A stretch of DNA of 64,000 bases from Globisporangium splendens. Lineage: Eukaryota; Oomycota; Peronosporomycetes; Pythiales; Pythiaceae. Below the pieces are notes generated by a model, which searched no databases, was not told the DNA's origin, and worked only from the letters and a program-made list of their open reading frames with translations. The DNA is taken from positions 1,123,752-1,187,751 of the forward strand of contig VFIW01000004.1 in the NCBI GenBank assembly GCA_006386115.1, written 5' to 3'. Both the position numbers and the translations under genes were made by a program. Numbering within the stretch: position 1 is the stretch's first letter; each line of letters starts with the position of its first letter. Below, in pieces: positions 20,889 to 32,140 of the stretch.

Positions 20889-23800
20889 TTATTTGTCGAA
20901 ACCCTCAAGAATTTCCGGCGTAAGGCTCGGGTTGATCGCATTGTCCGAGACTAAGCTCTGACGGGCAGCAATCATACCGAGGTGGCAACTCTGGAAAATA
21001 TCGTGTCCACTCGTCAGACCATACACTGTACCGCCAACCAAACTGTCACCTACAACAAAAAAAGACGAACATCAAACTCAGATCAGCCCCACGACCCAAT
21101 TGGAAAGCCAAAAATTGTCTCGAGTTTGTTCGCACCAGCTCCAGTGCAGTTCTTCACTTGAATTTCAGTGCCGGGCAAATGCACCATCGCGACTTGGAAC
21201 CCGCCGTGCACTTGGTGCATTCCCCAGATCTCGATCGGGAACGTGCTGGACTCTGCGAGCCTCTCCAACGCGACTGCGTCCATGTTGATCGAGCCAACGA
21301 GCACGCCGTGCTTGCCCATCGTGACAATGACGTGCTTTCCCTTCTTTGTGTCGCTACCTGCCATCTCCAGGAGCACCGTAATGATATCATTTTTCAGCTG
21401 ATGCATCCGTCCTTGCGGCAAAATGCGCGATTCTTCACTGAGCTTGAAGCGTTCATGCGGAGGTGACGTCACACCGTTCTTGAGCTGAATAGCGTCACTG
21501 ATAGCCTTGAGCTCATCGCCATTTGGGGAAACATACGTCATGTGCGCGACGGCACCGGCATCAACGACACGCACGGCTTTTTGAACTGACGTTGGCTCGA
21601 ACCACACATCGACATTCAGACACGCACTTCGCTCAAGAAGGTGCTTGAGTGCTTGTACGGATAAGTTGCCGTCTGCAACGACAAGTCCAGCTTCTTGGAT
21701 CATCTCGTCTGAGATCGCTGAAGTATCCTACATTGTAGTCCCAAAAGTCAGTCTTTTTACCCAAAACTAAGAGGCTCCAAAAATGTTGTCCTTACAATGG
21801 CGTCCAGTGCCCGCATGTCGGCAATCGCGACATCCAAGTCACCTTCCGAGCATAGCACCGCAGAGTACACGGCTGTTGCGACGTCGTTCGAGACTTGGAT
21901 GCCACTCGCATCCATGCCCAGCTTCTTGAGATTTTCGAGCAAAATCGATCCGGACGCGTCGTTCCCAACACTTGAAATCAGCAGTGGGTCCAACCCCAGA
22001 CGCAGCAGGCATTCGGCGATGTTTCGGCCGACACCTACAAGAAGCAGCACACAGCAAAGTACATGTGTTAATAGCCAATCCAAGTAGCCAAACACTGCGC
22101 TAATCACGATGCGAACCGCACCTCCACTCGCTTGGTGGATGGCGCCAATGTTGGAGGTCGCACGAATAATCGGAAACGAAGAGGAGCTAATAATGTCCAA
22201 GACCAGACCGCCAACAACAAGCACACGCTTCCCAGGTTTCGATTGCGCATTCTATTTCTCATTTAAAAGAACACACATATAGGTTCAATCGTATTGAGCA
22301 ACATGCAGGTACGAGCAATCTATCTCAATGCGTGGGGATCGCTTTTTTTTTTTTCAGTTTATCTGCTCACCTTGGGGTCTGGGATTGAGTACGTCACGTC
22401 ACCCAGAGTGGTCTTGTCATTCTCGATCTCAAAGAGCGCTTGCGCAATCTGCTCAGCATGGAGAGAACGACAAATCAAGATGAGTTAGCCAAAAAATCGT
22501 ACTTACAGAAAACCATTCGCACGTCGAACCTGACTGCCCACAGTGGCATTGTTCTTCACGAGATCAATGTTCGAGCCGAGCGAGACGCCCTGCGTGATCT
22601 CGTTGAGACGCTTGAGCAGATATGGCGTCACTGCCTGGCCCTTGATGTTGTTTTCCACGACTTCCTTCAAGCCCAGCTGTAAAATGTTTTGCCAGTTATG
22701 ACTTCGTCAACCGAGGATACTGAGGTTGGAGCCGCTCAAAACACAAAGCTACACACCTCAATGGCATTGTTGATCACATCGCTTGGCACTGGGTTTGGGT
22801 TCGGCACAGCGATGACCATACCGTTTGGCAGCTCCAACGCACGGCTTTCGTGGATAAGCGCAGCAACATCCCGCGGCGTGTCTCGCCGCAATTGCGCCTT
22901 GAGTCCGCTATCTTGCGTGAAAAACGCTGGGAACTGGTTTGTTTGGTAGCCGACCACAGGAACACTCTACGATAAACACAATAAGAGATTTCGTCAGCAT
23001 ACTTGAGTCATCGGCGACATTTGCGCACACAAAACGCGGTCACGCCATACATGCGTTTCTAGGAACTCCAACGTGCGCGGGATGTCGAGAATCGACTTGA
23101 TCCCAGCGCAGATCACAGCCACGGGGGTGCGCGAGAGCTCCATCAAATCGGTCGAGACATCTACAACCAACCAAAAAAACATGCAAGGAGAAAGCATATT
23201 AGGCTTCTTCAATAGCAAAATCAATAGTAAAATGCAACAGTAAATGCCTAGTGTACCCATCGTTTCCTCCACGAAGCGGTGGACACCACCAATGCCGCCA
23301 GTGACAAAGATTTTGACCCCTGCCGCATGCGCAATCCGCCTACCATACAAATCACACAACAACAACAACAACCAATACATTCAGTATGCGCATCCATACA
23401 TAACAGTACAGTAGACATATTAACGTTGGGAAATGCTTACATGGTGCTGGACACGGTCGTGGCGCCGACCACCTTCTCGGTGACCGCGGCCGCGATGTCG
23501 CGCGTCGAGCACTTGCGCGCGGCGCTGCCCATCTCACCGAGTCGCTGCAGGTCCTTCGCTTCAAGGCCGACCTTGAGCTCGCCGTCGGCGATGCAGATGG
23601 TTGCGGGGCACGCACCCTGCGCGCGCACGAGGTTCTCGACGGTCTGGGCCATCTCGACGTTCTGCGGGTACGGCATGCCGTGCGAGATGATCGTGGACTC
23701 GAGCGCCACCACGGGCTTCTTGTGCTGCCCGTAGAGCGCCTCGGTCACCTCCTCGCTGAGCGCCAAGCGCTTGCTCAGCGCGCTGCCGCTGCGTCGCCAC

Positions 23801-23910
23801 GCCATCCTCGGGAGCTCTTCGAGTGTGTCTTTGGCAGGGAAAAGCGCGAATGACATGCATGTCACTCGTTCACTTGCCTCTCTATACTTCAAGCGTACAG
23901 TCATGGCCAC
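20889..23910 (-). CDS. bifunctional pseudouridine-5'-phosphate glycosidase / PfkB-type pseudouridine kinase fusion
   Basis: Ten exons can be joined in phase: 23441-23910, 23257-23339, 23051-23160, 22757-22966, 22530-22676, 22371-22448, 22122-22251, 21796-22034, 21136-21727 and 20889-21049. Together they give about 739 residues. The N-terminal half is Psu[39 protein letters not shown], and NPNPVPSD with NNATVGSQ. The C-terminal half is a PfkB kinase starting near [10 protein letters not shown], with GGVGRNIAE and the anion-hole/catalytic block NCTGAGDSLVGG formed across the last intron. The kinase would phosphorylate pseudouridine and the glycosidase would split the product to uracil and ribose 5-phosphate. 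The N-terminus may be a mitochondrial-type leader (basic, short), as the glycosidase homology starts about 65 residues in. Confidence 0.9.
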
Positions 23911-24639
23911 ATAATTTTGTTCACCAGGACATTTGTATGTGGTCGAGAGTGTTGGTCGGTTCTCCGACCCGATTGGACAAAATATGCATTTTGTACGGCT
24001 TTATTGGCTGAAAAAAGATTAATCAGTTCTTGCATGGTTTGATTGGTTAAAATATGACGATTTGAGCTTGAAGTGACACTGTGATTGCTTACCACTTCCC
24101 GCCGCTGCAGTGGTGATGAATGCGCTGACAAGAAGATGACTGGCGTAGACGATTTGCCACACGTCACCTTGCCTCCTGAAAGATACAAAGAAAGGAGGAG
24201 ATGGTATGCGCTGTGCAGAATTCGCACTGCCTAACAAGGATAGGTGCTCTACGCAGTACCACTGCAATTGCACTATGGACCCGTAGGGTTACTGAGCATG
24301 GCAGCGATTTAGGAGTCGTCCGACAGCGTAGCAAAACGGCTCCCGGATGGCTTTCTCAGCTTGAACGTGGTAACTCGTCAAGTTCGTGGATGGAAACACA
24401 CATCAGACTAAAGGCGAACACAGAGACAAAACTGAGCTTCTATGTATGCCATGTCTCGTACGATGGACGACAAGCAAAGCATCTTTGCTTGTCGTTTCAT
24501 ATTTCGACAGTGTCAGAATCGGTGTTGAGCGAAGTCCACATGATTTGGGAATTGCTGTGTCATCACGAGGACACTTTTTTCAGCCCTGGGGCAGTACATG
24601 CCGCCATGAATGAGTTCGCTCGTGTAAGAGGCTATCCGA
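23911..24639. other. intergenic stretch, no gene seen
   Basis: About 730 bases upstream of the pseudouridine-salvage gene and left of the foldback repeat block. Open frames are short and uninformative. Confidence 0.4.
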
Positions 24640-26160
24640 GACAGCCTCAAACACAGCACGCACGCTTGCGCGGGAGAGGAAGACTTGAGAGGAACTTGGC
24701 AAAAATGCAACTGAATTGAAATGAGCTTGTGGTTCCTGACACTACATATAAAACACAACCAGGGCTGCTAGACGTTTTATGCATAAAACCTAAACATGCA
24801 GAAATGAATCTGACATATTGTAATGGGCCATAACCAGCCATTACATGAAGGTGGATCTGTCCCCAGATCTAGTGTGGAACACACCACCTTCAGCGTGCAT
24901 TGTGGAGACACAAACAACAAAAGGATTATGCAAGAGGGCGCTGTTCCAAACAGTCCCTCAAACACGGCACACACGCTTGTGCCAGAGGAAGCAATCTCCC
25001 GACTTGAGGGAGGAAGAAGACTTGAGTACTTGGAGGAAAATTTGCAACTGAATTGAAAAGGTTATGGTTCCTGTCGCTACTTGTAAATGAACCCCAAGGG
25101 CTCCTAGAGGTTTTATAACTAAAACCTACATGTAATGGGCTAAGGCTGCCATTACATGCAAGGTGGCTCTTTGTATGTGTCACACACCGCCTTGTGGAAG
25201 TGCATTGTGGGTGCGAAGATATTGGGTGAAGCACATAAAAGCGATCCCCACATGCACAGGTGACGTCATCGTCTGACGTCAGAGCAATCTGTGTCTGAGT
25301 TGAGTGTTGGTCGCTCGCAATCATTGAGATTCGGCGTGATTACGCACAACAGTACTCGAGACATGTGAATGATGGTTCCTACTTGGGGAAACAACACTGG
25401 TGACGAGACGGACGTGTCTCTACCACCTGAAGTGAGTGGCGCGAGCCAATCACTTTGCAGGGATTTATACGAGACTTGAAGTTCAACCTTCTAGAAGATC
25501 CCGTAGGTTCAACCTCAGTGTACCCAAGGTTTTATATATCAGATTCATAGGTTTTATTGTGTATGTTTAGGTTTTATGCATAAAAACTCTAGGAGTCCTA
25601 GTGCGTTTTATATGCAGTGTCTGGAACCATAAGCTCATTTCAATTCAGTTGCATTTTTGCCAAGTTCCTCTCAAGTCTTCCTCTCAAGCGCGAGCGTGCG
25701 TGCTGTGTTTGAGGCTGTCTCGGATAGCCTCTTACACCAAACATGCACAATAAAACCTATGAATCTAATATATAAAACCTTGGGTACACTGAGGTTGAAC
25801 CTACGGGATCTTCTAGAAGCTTGGACTTCAAGTCTTGTATAAAATCCCTGCAAAGTGACTAGCTAGCGCCACTCACTCCAGGTGGCAGAGACACGTCGGT
25901 CTCGTCGCCAGCCCAGTTTCCCAAGCAGGAACCATCACTCAGTACTTGATTAGTACATGAGAACAACATTCTGCACTGATCAGCACAGAGAACACTCGTG
26001 ACGTCATCGAATGACGTCACACGTGCATGTGGGGACTGTATTACCGTAATCCCTTTTGTTATTTGTCTCTCCACAATGCACGCTGAAGGTGACGTGTTCC
26101 ACACTAGATCTGGGAACAGATCCACCTTCATGTAATGGCTGGTTTTAGCCGATTAGAGTA
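24640..26160. repeat. nested direct and inverted repeat block (foldback or LTR-like remnants)
   Basis: Two kinds of unit recur. Unit X (with GCAACTGAATTGAAA and then GGTTCCTG...) is at about 24640-24810, 24953-25130 and inverted at 25568-25735. Unit Y (starting TGTAATGGGC, with CCATTACATG soon after) is at about 24812-24945 and 25131-25552, and inverted at about 26155-25741. The second and third Y units face each other as long inverted arms (25365-25552 against 25741-25945). Y contains two TGACGTCA-type palindromes in its longer copies. The TG start and promoter-like palindromes would fit solo LTRs; the facing arms would fit a foldback or MITE-like element. No coding capacity is seen. Class is undetermined. 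Confidence 0.7.
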
Positions 26161-26913
26161 TGGGCGATCTGGAACTTGCAGGCGGAGTCCCCTTGCTTCG
26201 GAATCTGCTCCCGCCATCAAAAAGCCTCGCCTTCCTCTCTCCCCCTCCTCGTTCTCCGCAGATCGCCAGTTTGACACAGTTAAAGTGGGAAATCTATAGT
26301 CTTCACCGGACATTCGGCAGGAACTTGTTCGAAAACAAGTGTGGCGAACGTCGTTTCGAATGCATGAGAAAACGCTTTCACACCACCAGTTAGGCACGCT
26401 ATCCCATATACACATAGCACTTCATACGCACTCATTCATTGTATCCATTTACAACAGACTCGGCTTCTTAGTCACCCGACACCTGCTCTTGAGCTTCTAC
26501 AAGGAGGTTCTGTCTCCAGAGATCGACCTCTTACAACCATGTTTGTGTGTAATTCTCTCAATATGTGTCATCGTTTGTCATAAATCGATTCCACTCAACA
26601 GATACGAACGCCTTTTCAACATATAGCTGGTATAAATTGAACCGCACTCACAGATGCTTTTACCCTATCAATCTGGTGAAGTCCGGAAAGACCTCCACAT
26701 GCCTCTTTATTTCACATTAACCTTTTCATAACGTAATTGAATATTTATTCATAATTAAAAGAAAGATCAAATGACCTTTTACTTACCTCTACGCAGTATC
26801 AGAGGCTATCTCAACCTTCTGGCTATTTATGTAATTTCCTGCAAAGCTGCTTTTGAATCCGCAGGCGCCAGCAATCCTCCATTTCCAGCATTCGAGGAAG
26901 AGCTTCGATCACC
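26161..26913. other. intergenic stretch upstream of NDC1
   Basis: AT-rich spacer of about 750 bases. Around 26878-26893 CCATTTCCAGCATTC resembles the oomycete initiator, about 25 bases before the NDC1 start codon. Nothing else is recognisable. Confidence 0.4.
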
Positions 26914-29012
26914 ATGGGCTTCGTGCACGCGCTGGAGGTGCTGCATGCGCTCGCGCACGCGTACGCGCACAACTTCCACGCGGTCGTGTCCAAGGACGCG
27001 CTAGACACGCTGCCGTTCCCGCACCTGCAGCAGCGGCTGCAGCAGACGCTGCGCGGCGTGCTGCTCGTCGCGGCGCTCGGCGTCACGTTGCCGACCTTGC
27101 TGCTCTGCGTGCTGCCCATGGTCGGCTCGCGGTACGCATTTCCGGGGTTCGCGTGGTTTATTCTGGTAACGTTCGTGCTCGTGGCCGCGGCCATGGCGCA
27201 GATCCTCGTGCGGTACGTGATGATGCCGGCGCCGCGTCCGTTTCTGCCAGACCGCGCGAGCATCTACGGCGTCGTGCAGACGAGTCTCTGCGTCGTGTTT
27301 GACATTGTCGCACGCATTTACCAAGAACCGCAGTTGCTCGTGCTGCTCACGCTGTGTGTGTTCAACTCGTGGTTGTGGAAGTCCTGCTTTTACGCGATCA
27401 CGACGGGCGATGATGCCTCCGTGGGCGGCTACTTTTCGACGTTTGTATGGATCAGTGGCATCGTGTCGTTCCTGTCGTTCATGATACTGGAGAAAAGTAT
27501 CGTCGATGATCCATTCGTGCTGGACCCGCGCGCGGCGCTGCTGAATGGTCTCCAACGCGACTTTGTGCGCGCCGTGCGTCGCGGTGTGATCGTGTGGAGC
27601 ATCACGCGCGTGCTGCTGGTGCTCGGTGTGTCGGACGTATCGCTGTTCTCGCTCCAGTTTGCGCGCGCATACTTCCAGATCACTAGTAGCGTCGTGGAAA
27701 ACTTTGTGTGGTTCAGTACGGCGTCAGTGTTCCGCATCCTACTGTTCCGTGGCAACCACAAGGCTCTGGAGAACGTTGCAGCGGATGGAAGCCTTTGGGA
27801 CTCACTGGACAAGTCGGCGCAGCACGATGGTGTATCGATCGAAGATCTCTTTGCGGGCGGCTTGGCTGTTGATGCGCAAGCGAATACGCCATTGAATGAG
27901 CAGTACGTTGTGGCGCTGCGCCACCGAGTTGATCGCGCGCTGGCGCAAATCTCGTCTCGTAAAGTGAAAGGATCGAGTTTTGCGTTGGAGAATGTGGAGG
28001 CGCTCGATACTTTGTTCAAGTACGGCAACCTGATGCTGGTTTCAAAGTTCAGCCGATCGGCGCGCAAGGTTGTGTTCTCGTCCGAGAAGCGTTGGAACCT
28101 ACTTTTCCAGAGTGCGACTGCTGTCATCGACAGCTTCACGCTCTCGCTGCAGTTGCTCAACACAATCCCCGAACGCAAGAACCAAGGAGACGAGAAACTG
28201 GTGGCGTCGCTCGAGAAATCGTTCCCGAATCTGGTCAAGTTTGTGCTCTCGAAGGCGGACGTCAACCCACTTTTGCTGCTCGACGAGTACCCACACCTCG
28301 CCAACGTGCGCATCTCGCCGTCTGGGTTCAAGAACAAGATCCACTACTACATTGACTCGCGCGCGCAACTTGCTGTCCGCCGCTTCTTAATAGAAGAGTC
28401 GCGACGCCGCGTGTTCTTGCGCTCCAAAGTATGTGCATTATTGGCTGTCCGATTTCTTTGGAGCTCCTCGTATTGACGTATCATGTGTATATGTGTGCTT
28501 TGATTTGTGTCATTGTAGGTCGTGTATGCTTCGCAGGAGCTTCTTTGCCATTTGGTGAGCATTTCTCGTGTTGAGGATTCACAGGGAACAGTGCAGGTAT
28601 GGTCACGCACCACAATTTTTACTCTCCACTTTTTTGTGTATGCGTGGAAATCGTTGTTGTTAACCTTCTCTGATTGTGTGCTTTTCCTTAGCATACGGTG
28701 CCAGCGGTGCTCTCGTCGCTGGTGGAATGCCGAAAGGCGCTGGATAGTTACTTAGAGACGTGCTTGAAGAATGGTTTGGCGACGGATATCTACATGAAGG
28801 AAGCAAACGCACTTGCGATCGGTACGTCTCGCGCTTGGATGTTTATGGAGAGGGCTTGTGCACTTACTTGTTCGTGTTTGCAATAATCAAAATCAGGGAT
28901 TGACAAAGGTATTTACCGGATCACGGACGCGTTTTACGGAGAACTGTCCTCCTTTTCGTTCTCGCCCGAAGTCAAAGATGCTCTCAATGCGTACGTCACC
29001 TTCAACGCGTAG
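26914..29012 (+). CDS. NDC1: transmembrane nucleoporin NDC1
   Basis: Four exons (26914-28428, 28519-28596, 28692-28821, 28897-29012) join in phase to about 612 residues. The first ~270 residues hold about six hydrophobic segments, then a long cytosolic/pore-side region. The C-terminal block VPAVLSSLVECRKALDSYL followed by GIYRITDAFYGELSSF matches the conserved end of NDC1/TMEM48 (compare the VPAVINTML...AIYRIT pattern). NDC1 sits in the pore membrane and anchors nuclear pore complexes; in animals it also recruits aladin. It converges on the AAA ATPase gene with only about 60 bases between stop codons. The first exon is GC-rich with strong third-position bias. The call rests on topology plus the C-terminal motif. 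Confidence 0.75.
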
Positions 29013-29072
29013 GTTAAAAATGCTGACTAGCGCGAAACAAGCGGCTCTAAACGTCGTAAGCAAAAAAAAACT

Positions 29073-31755
29073 CTACAACTCCGGCTTGCTGGAGCGAAAC
29101 TCAAAGTTTCCATTTTCTAATGCCTTGAGAAAGTCGCACATGTCGATGCTCTGCGAGACGAATCACACGAAGAAGCAGAGGTTAGTAAGATTTACATCCC
29201 CAGTATTTCCACAGCAAACCAAATAAAGTTCCTACCTGACTTGCCGCCGGATCACCCGCAGAGATGCGTTGCATCGCTTGAATGGCTGCCGCTTGGCACA
29301 GCGCCACAAGCGACGCCGCGTTCGCGCCTTCTGTCGCGGAAACGAGAGTGTCCAGGTCAACGTTCTCAGACCAGGGCATCTTGGACTGCTGGATCTTTAG
29401 AATGGCTTCACGCTCGTTGCCACTTGGCAGGCCGACGTACACTACGTTTTCAAACCGACCTGCATTTTGGATGTCAACAGATCCACACGGCACTCATCAT
29501 TTAGAGGATCAGAGAAGCATTCGATTTCAGGAAATGGAAATTTACCTGGTTGCAGAAACGCCGGATCGATCGCGGCAAGTGCGTTCGTTGCTGCTAAAAC
29601 GAAGACGCGAGTTGCTACGGAGGAAATCGCAGCGTCGTGCTTCGTCTCTGCTGAAGATGACGGTAAATGCGCCTGAGTGTCGTCCGACACAGCCTTGAGG
29701 TTGTCCATCTCCATGAGCAATTGGGAGATCATCCGAGACGTTGTCTGTGCAAACAAAAAGACAACAGATTTACATCAATGTCAATGAACCGTGCCTGCCA
29801 TCCTGTCCCAACCGAAAAAAAAAGTTGATAGGTACCATGCCAGCAGTCGATCGATTCCCAAACAGCGACTGGAACTCATCAATGAACACCATGCACGGAC
29901 TCAGCGCTCGCGCCGTGTCGAACGCCTTCGTAATCGCCTTTTCACTTTCCCCAAACTCGGCTTTCATCAGGTCGCTCGCCGACAAGTTCAGGAAATTGCA
30001 GCCACTAGCGTTCGCGGCAGCCTTTGCGAGCATCGTCTTGCCCGTGCCAGGCGGGCCGTGGAGGATCATACCAAACGGCGGTGAAATGCCCATCCGCAGG
30101 AACACGTGGGGCTTCTCGAGCGGCCACACGACCATCTCCAGGAGGCTTTGCTTCACTTGCTCCAGTCCTCCGATATCAGTCCACAACACATCCGGGACCG
30201 ATGTCACCAAGCTACTCGAGCTACTGCTGGAGGTGGCCATTTCACGAGCACAGGATTCTAAATCGGACTCCAAGATCGCGTTCCCAGGTGGAGTGTGCAT
30301 CGCCACCTGACGTGCAAGCGACACAATGTTACTCGGACGCTGGCCGTACCGCACAGCGATCGATTTCAATAGCTCAGGTGCGATTGACGTATCAGCTGGG
30401 AGCACTGACCGCAACAAATCTGCTGTCCATTGCTTCTCTGGCATCTATTGAAGGAAAACTCCAAGTCAGAAGACTTGAATATATGAGCTCTCAATTCCAG
30501 ATTTCCAACCAGACTTCGTACCTCAAGCGCCACTTCTTCGGCGAAAAGTTGACGCACTTTGTCATGCAATGCACTGATTGACGTCACAGTCCCCACGACG
30601 GCAACATTCGTATGCTCAAGAGTGTCTACAAGTACACGGCAATACAATCGTATCATTACAGCAACAAGAACGGAAGAAACGATAACAGAATGGACATTCG
30701 ACTTACTGATTGACTCAAGACACCCGACCAATCGCCCGACAAGTCTGTATTTCGCGTCATCCAGAACTCGAGGAAACAGCAGCTCCAAGTCTTCGAGCAG
30801 CAGAACCGCTGGTTGGATACGAAGCGCTGCAGTAAACAGATCCTGGAGCTGAAGTTGCGGCGACGACAAGAGGCTGCAATCGATTGTGAGCAGATTCGCA
30901 CGGAAGTGCTTGGCCACCAGCTGCACGAGCGTGGTCTTACCAGACCCGCTGGGTCCGTGAAGGATAAGCAACCTGGAATGTGAGACTACGCATGATAAGT
31001 CACACGATCATAAGTACAGAGTGATAGAAGCAAGGGATGTCCAACAAGCAAACAAACGTACTTGCTTCATGCCGCCCAGTTGGCGACATCTGCGCCGGCT
31101 GCAATGCCATCGCCACAAGCTCTTTGAAGCTCTCTCCATGTGTCCCAATCGGTTGGAGAGGATGATCACAACTCTCTCGATCTTGTAATGATGATTCGCT
31201 CGAGGCGAATGGGAACATCAGCACCAGCGTCTGCCCCTCCACAATGCCGACGTCGACATCCATTCCCAGTTCTGTGTCCTCTGCAGCATTTGCGGCAGCT
31301 TTGCCTCGATAGTACGCTCGAAATCGCCATTCTCCATAGCCAATACCGTCGTATTGAAGCGCAACAACACCACTTGCACCAGTGAACACGCGCTTGCGCA
31401 GCAGCAATTTCACGAACGCTGTCGCCACTTTCGGTGGATCGTGGCCCACAGGCACTAGCTCCATGTACTCGACCATTCGTATATGCGCTGATGCAATGCA
31501 TTGGACTTCTACCTGTGCGCTGGAGTCTGGCACGTGACCTCCTGGCCAGTGGTCGATCTGCAGTGTGTCAGCGGCGACCGCGTCGCTGATCGCGAGGCGG
31601 AACACCACCGGCACGTCATCACGACGGCAGCACACTGCCACGTAGCTGCTCCAACTCGCATGCAGCGCGTCGAACGTGCGCTTGGCCACGAACGCCGTCG
31701 ACGTGAAGCTGCCGCCGTCCTCCGCGGCGTCAATGGCCAGCGTCAACAGCATCAT
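29073..31755 (-). CDS. type II AAA+ ATPase (two AAA domains), AFG2/SPATA5- or PEX6-like
   Basis: Seven exons join in phase (31062-31755, about 30707-30985, 30522-30625, 29836-30444, 29546-29744, 29236-29459, 29073-29150), giving about 728 residues. An N-terminal region of ~230 residues precedes the first AAA domain, whose Walker A is GPSGSGKT but whose Walker B reads LLLEDLE, with acid order E-D. The second AAA domain is canonical: WTDIGGLEQVK, Walker A GPPGTGKT, Walker B MVFIDEF, sensor 1 AATNALAA. Such hexamers unfold proteins in ribosome maturation (AFG2) or peroxisomal receptor recycling (PEX6). The weak first and strong second domain resembles PEX6, while the WxDIGGLE and short length resemble AFG2. 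I cannot separate them without a tree. Confidence 0.8.
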
Positions 31756-32140
31756 GCTCGCAGAGTGTCATTCCATGATGGCTTCGAGCTGGTTTCCACC
31801 TACTTTTGATACAACAACAGTCTGATGACTATTGCAGCTTTAAAAGAAGGTAGAGGTCACAAAGGGAAAACGATAATTGTATACAAATCATCTTTCCATT
31901 TTTCATGCAACAGCGTAATTCATTCACCTTGTTTTGTGAATATTCTCGTTTAGAACCGTCACATCCACATTCCACAGTAGTGACATTCCATCGATTGAGA
32001 GTCTATTTATGGCAGTGTCACTAATCTGATACCACTAAACCGAGGGTAAGCTGGGACGCCGACCCGCCAGCAAAAATACAAACCCAATGCGCAGCAGTCC
32101 AGCATTGCAATCCGAAAGAAGCCCCAATTGCACCAACAGC
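31756..32140. promoter_or_regulatory. bidirectional intergenic region between AAA ATPase and aladin genes
   Basis: 385 bases separate two divergent start codons, so both promoters must lie here. No clear initiator or TATA-like site is seen in either direction. Confidence 0.4.

Noticed and set aside
22449..22530. Frameshift in the pseudouridine-salvage gene
   Set aside because: A first donor choice (GTAAGT, 22500-22505) left the phases inconsistent. Using the donor after AGTCAG (22530) and the acceptor before ATTGCG restores a perfect frame and the expected [17 protein letters not shown] block.
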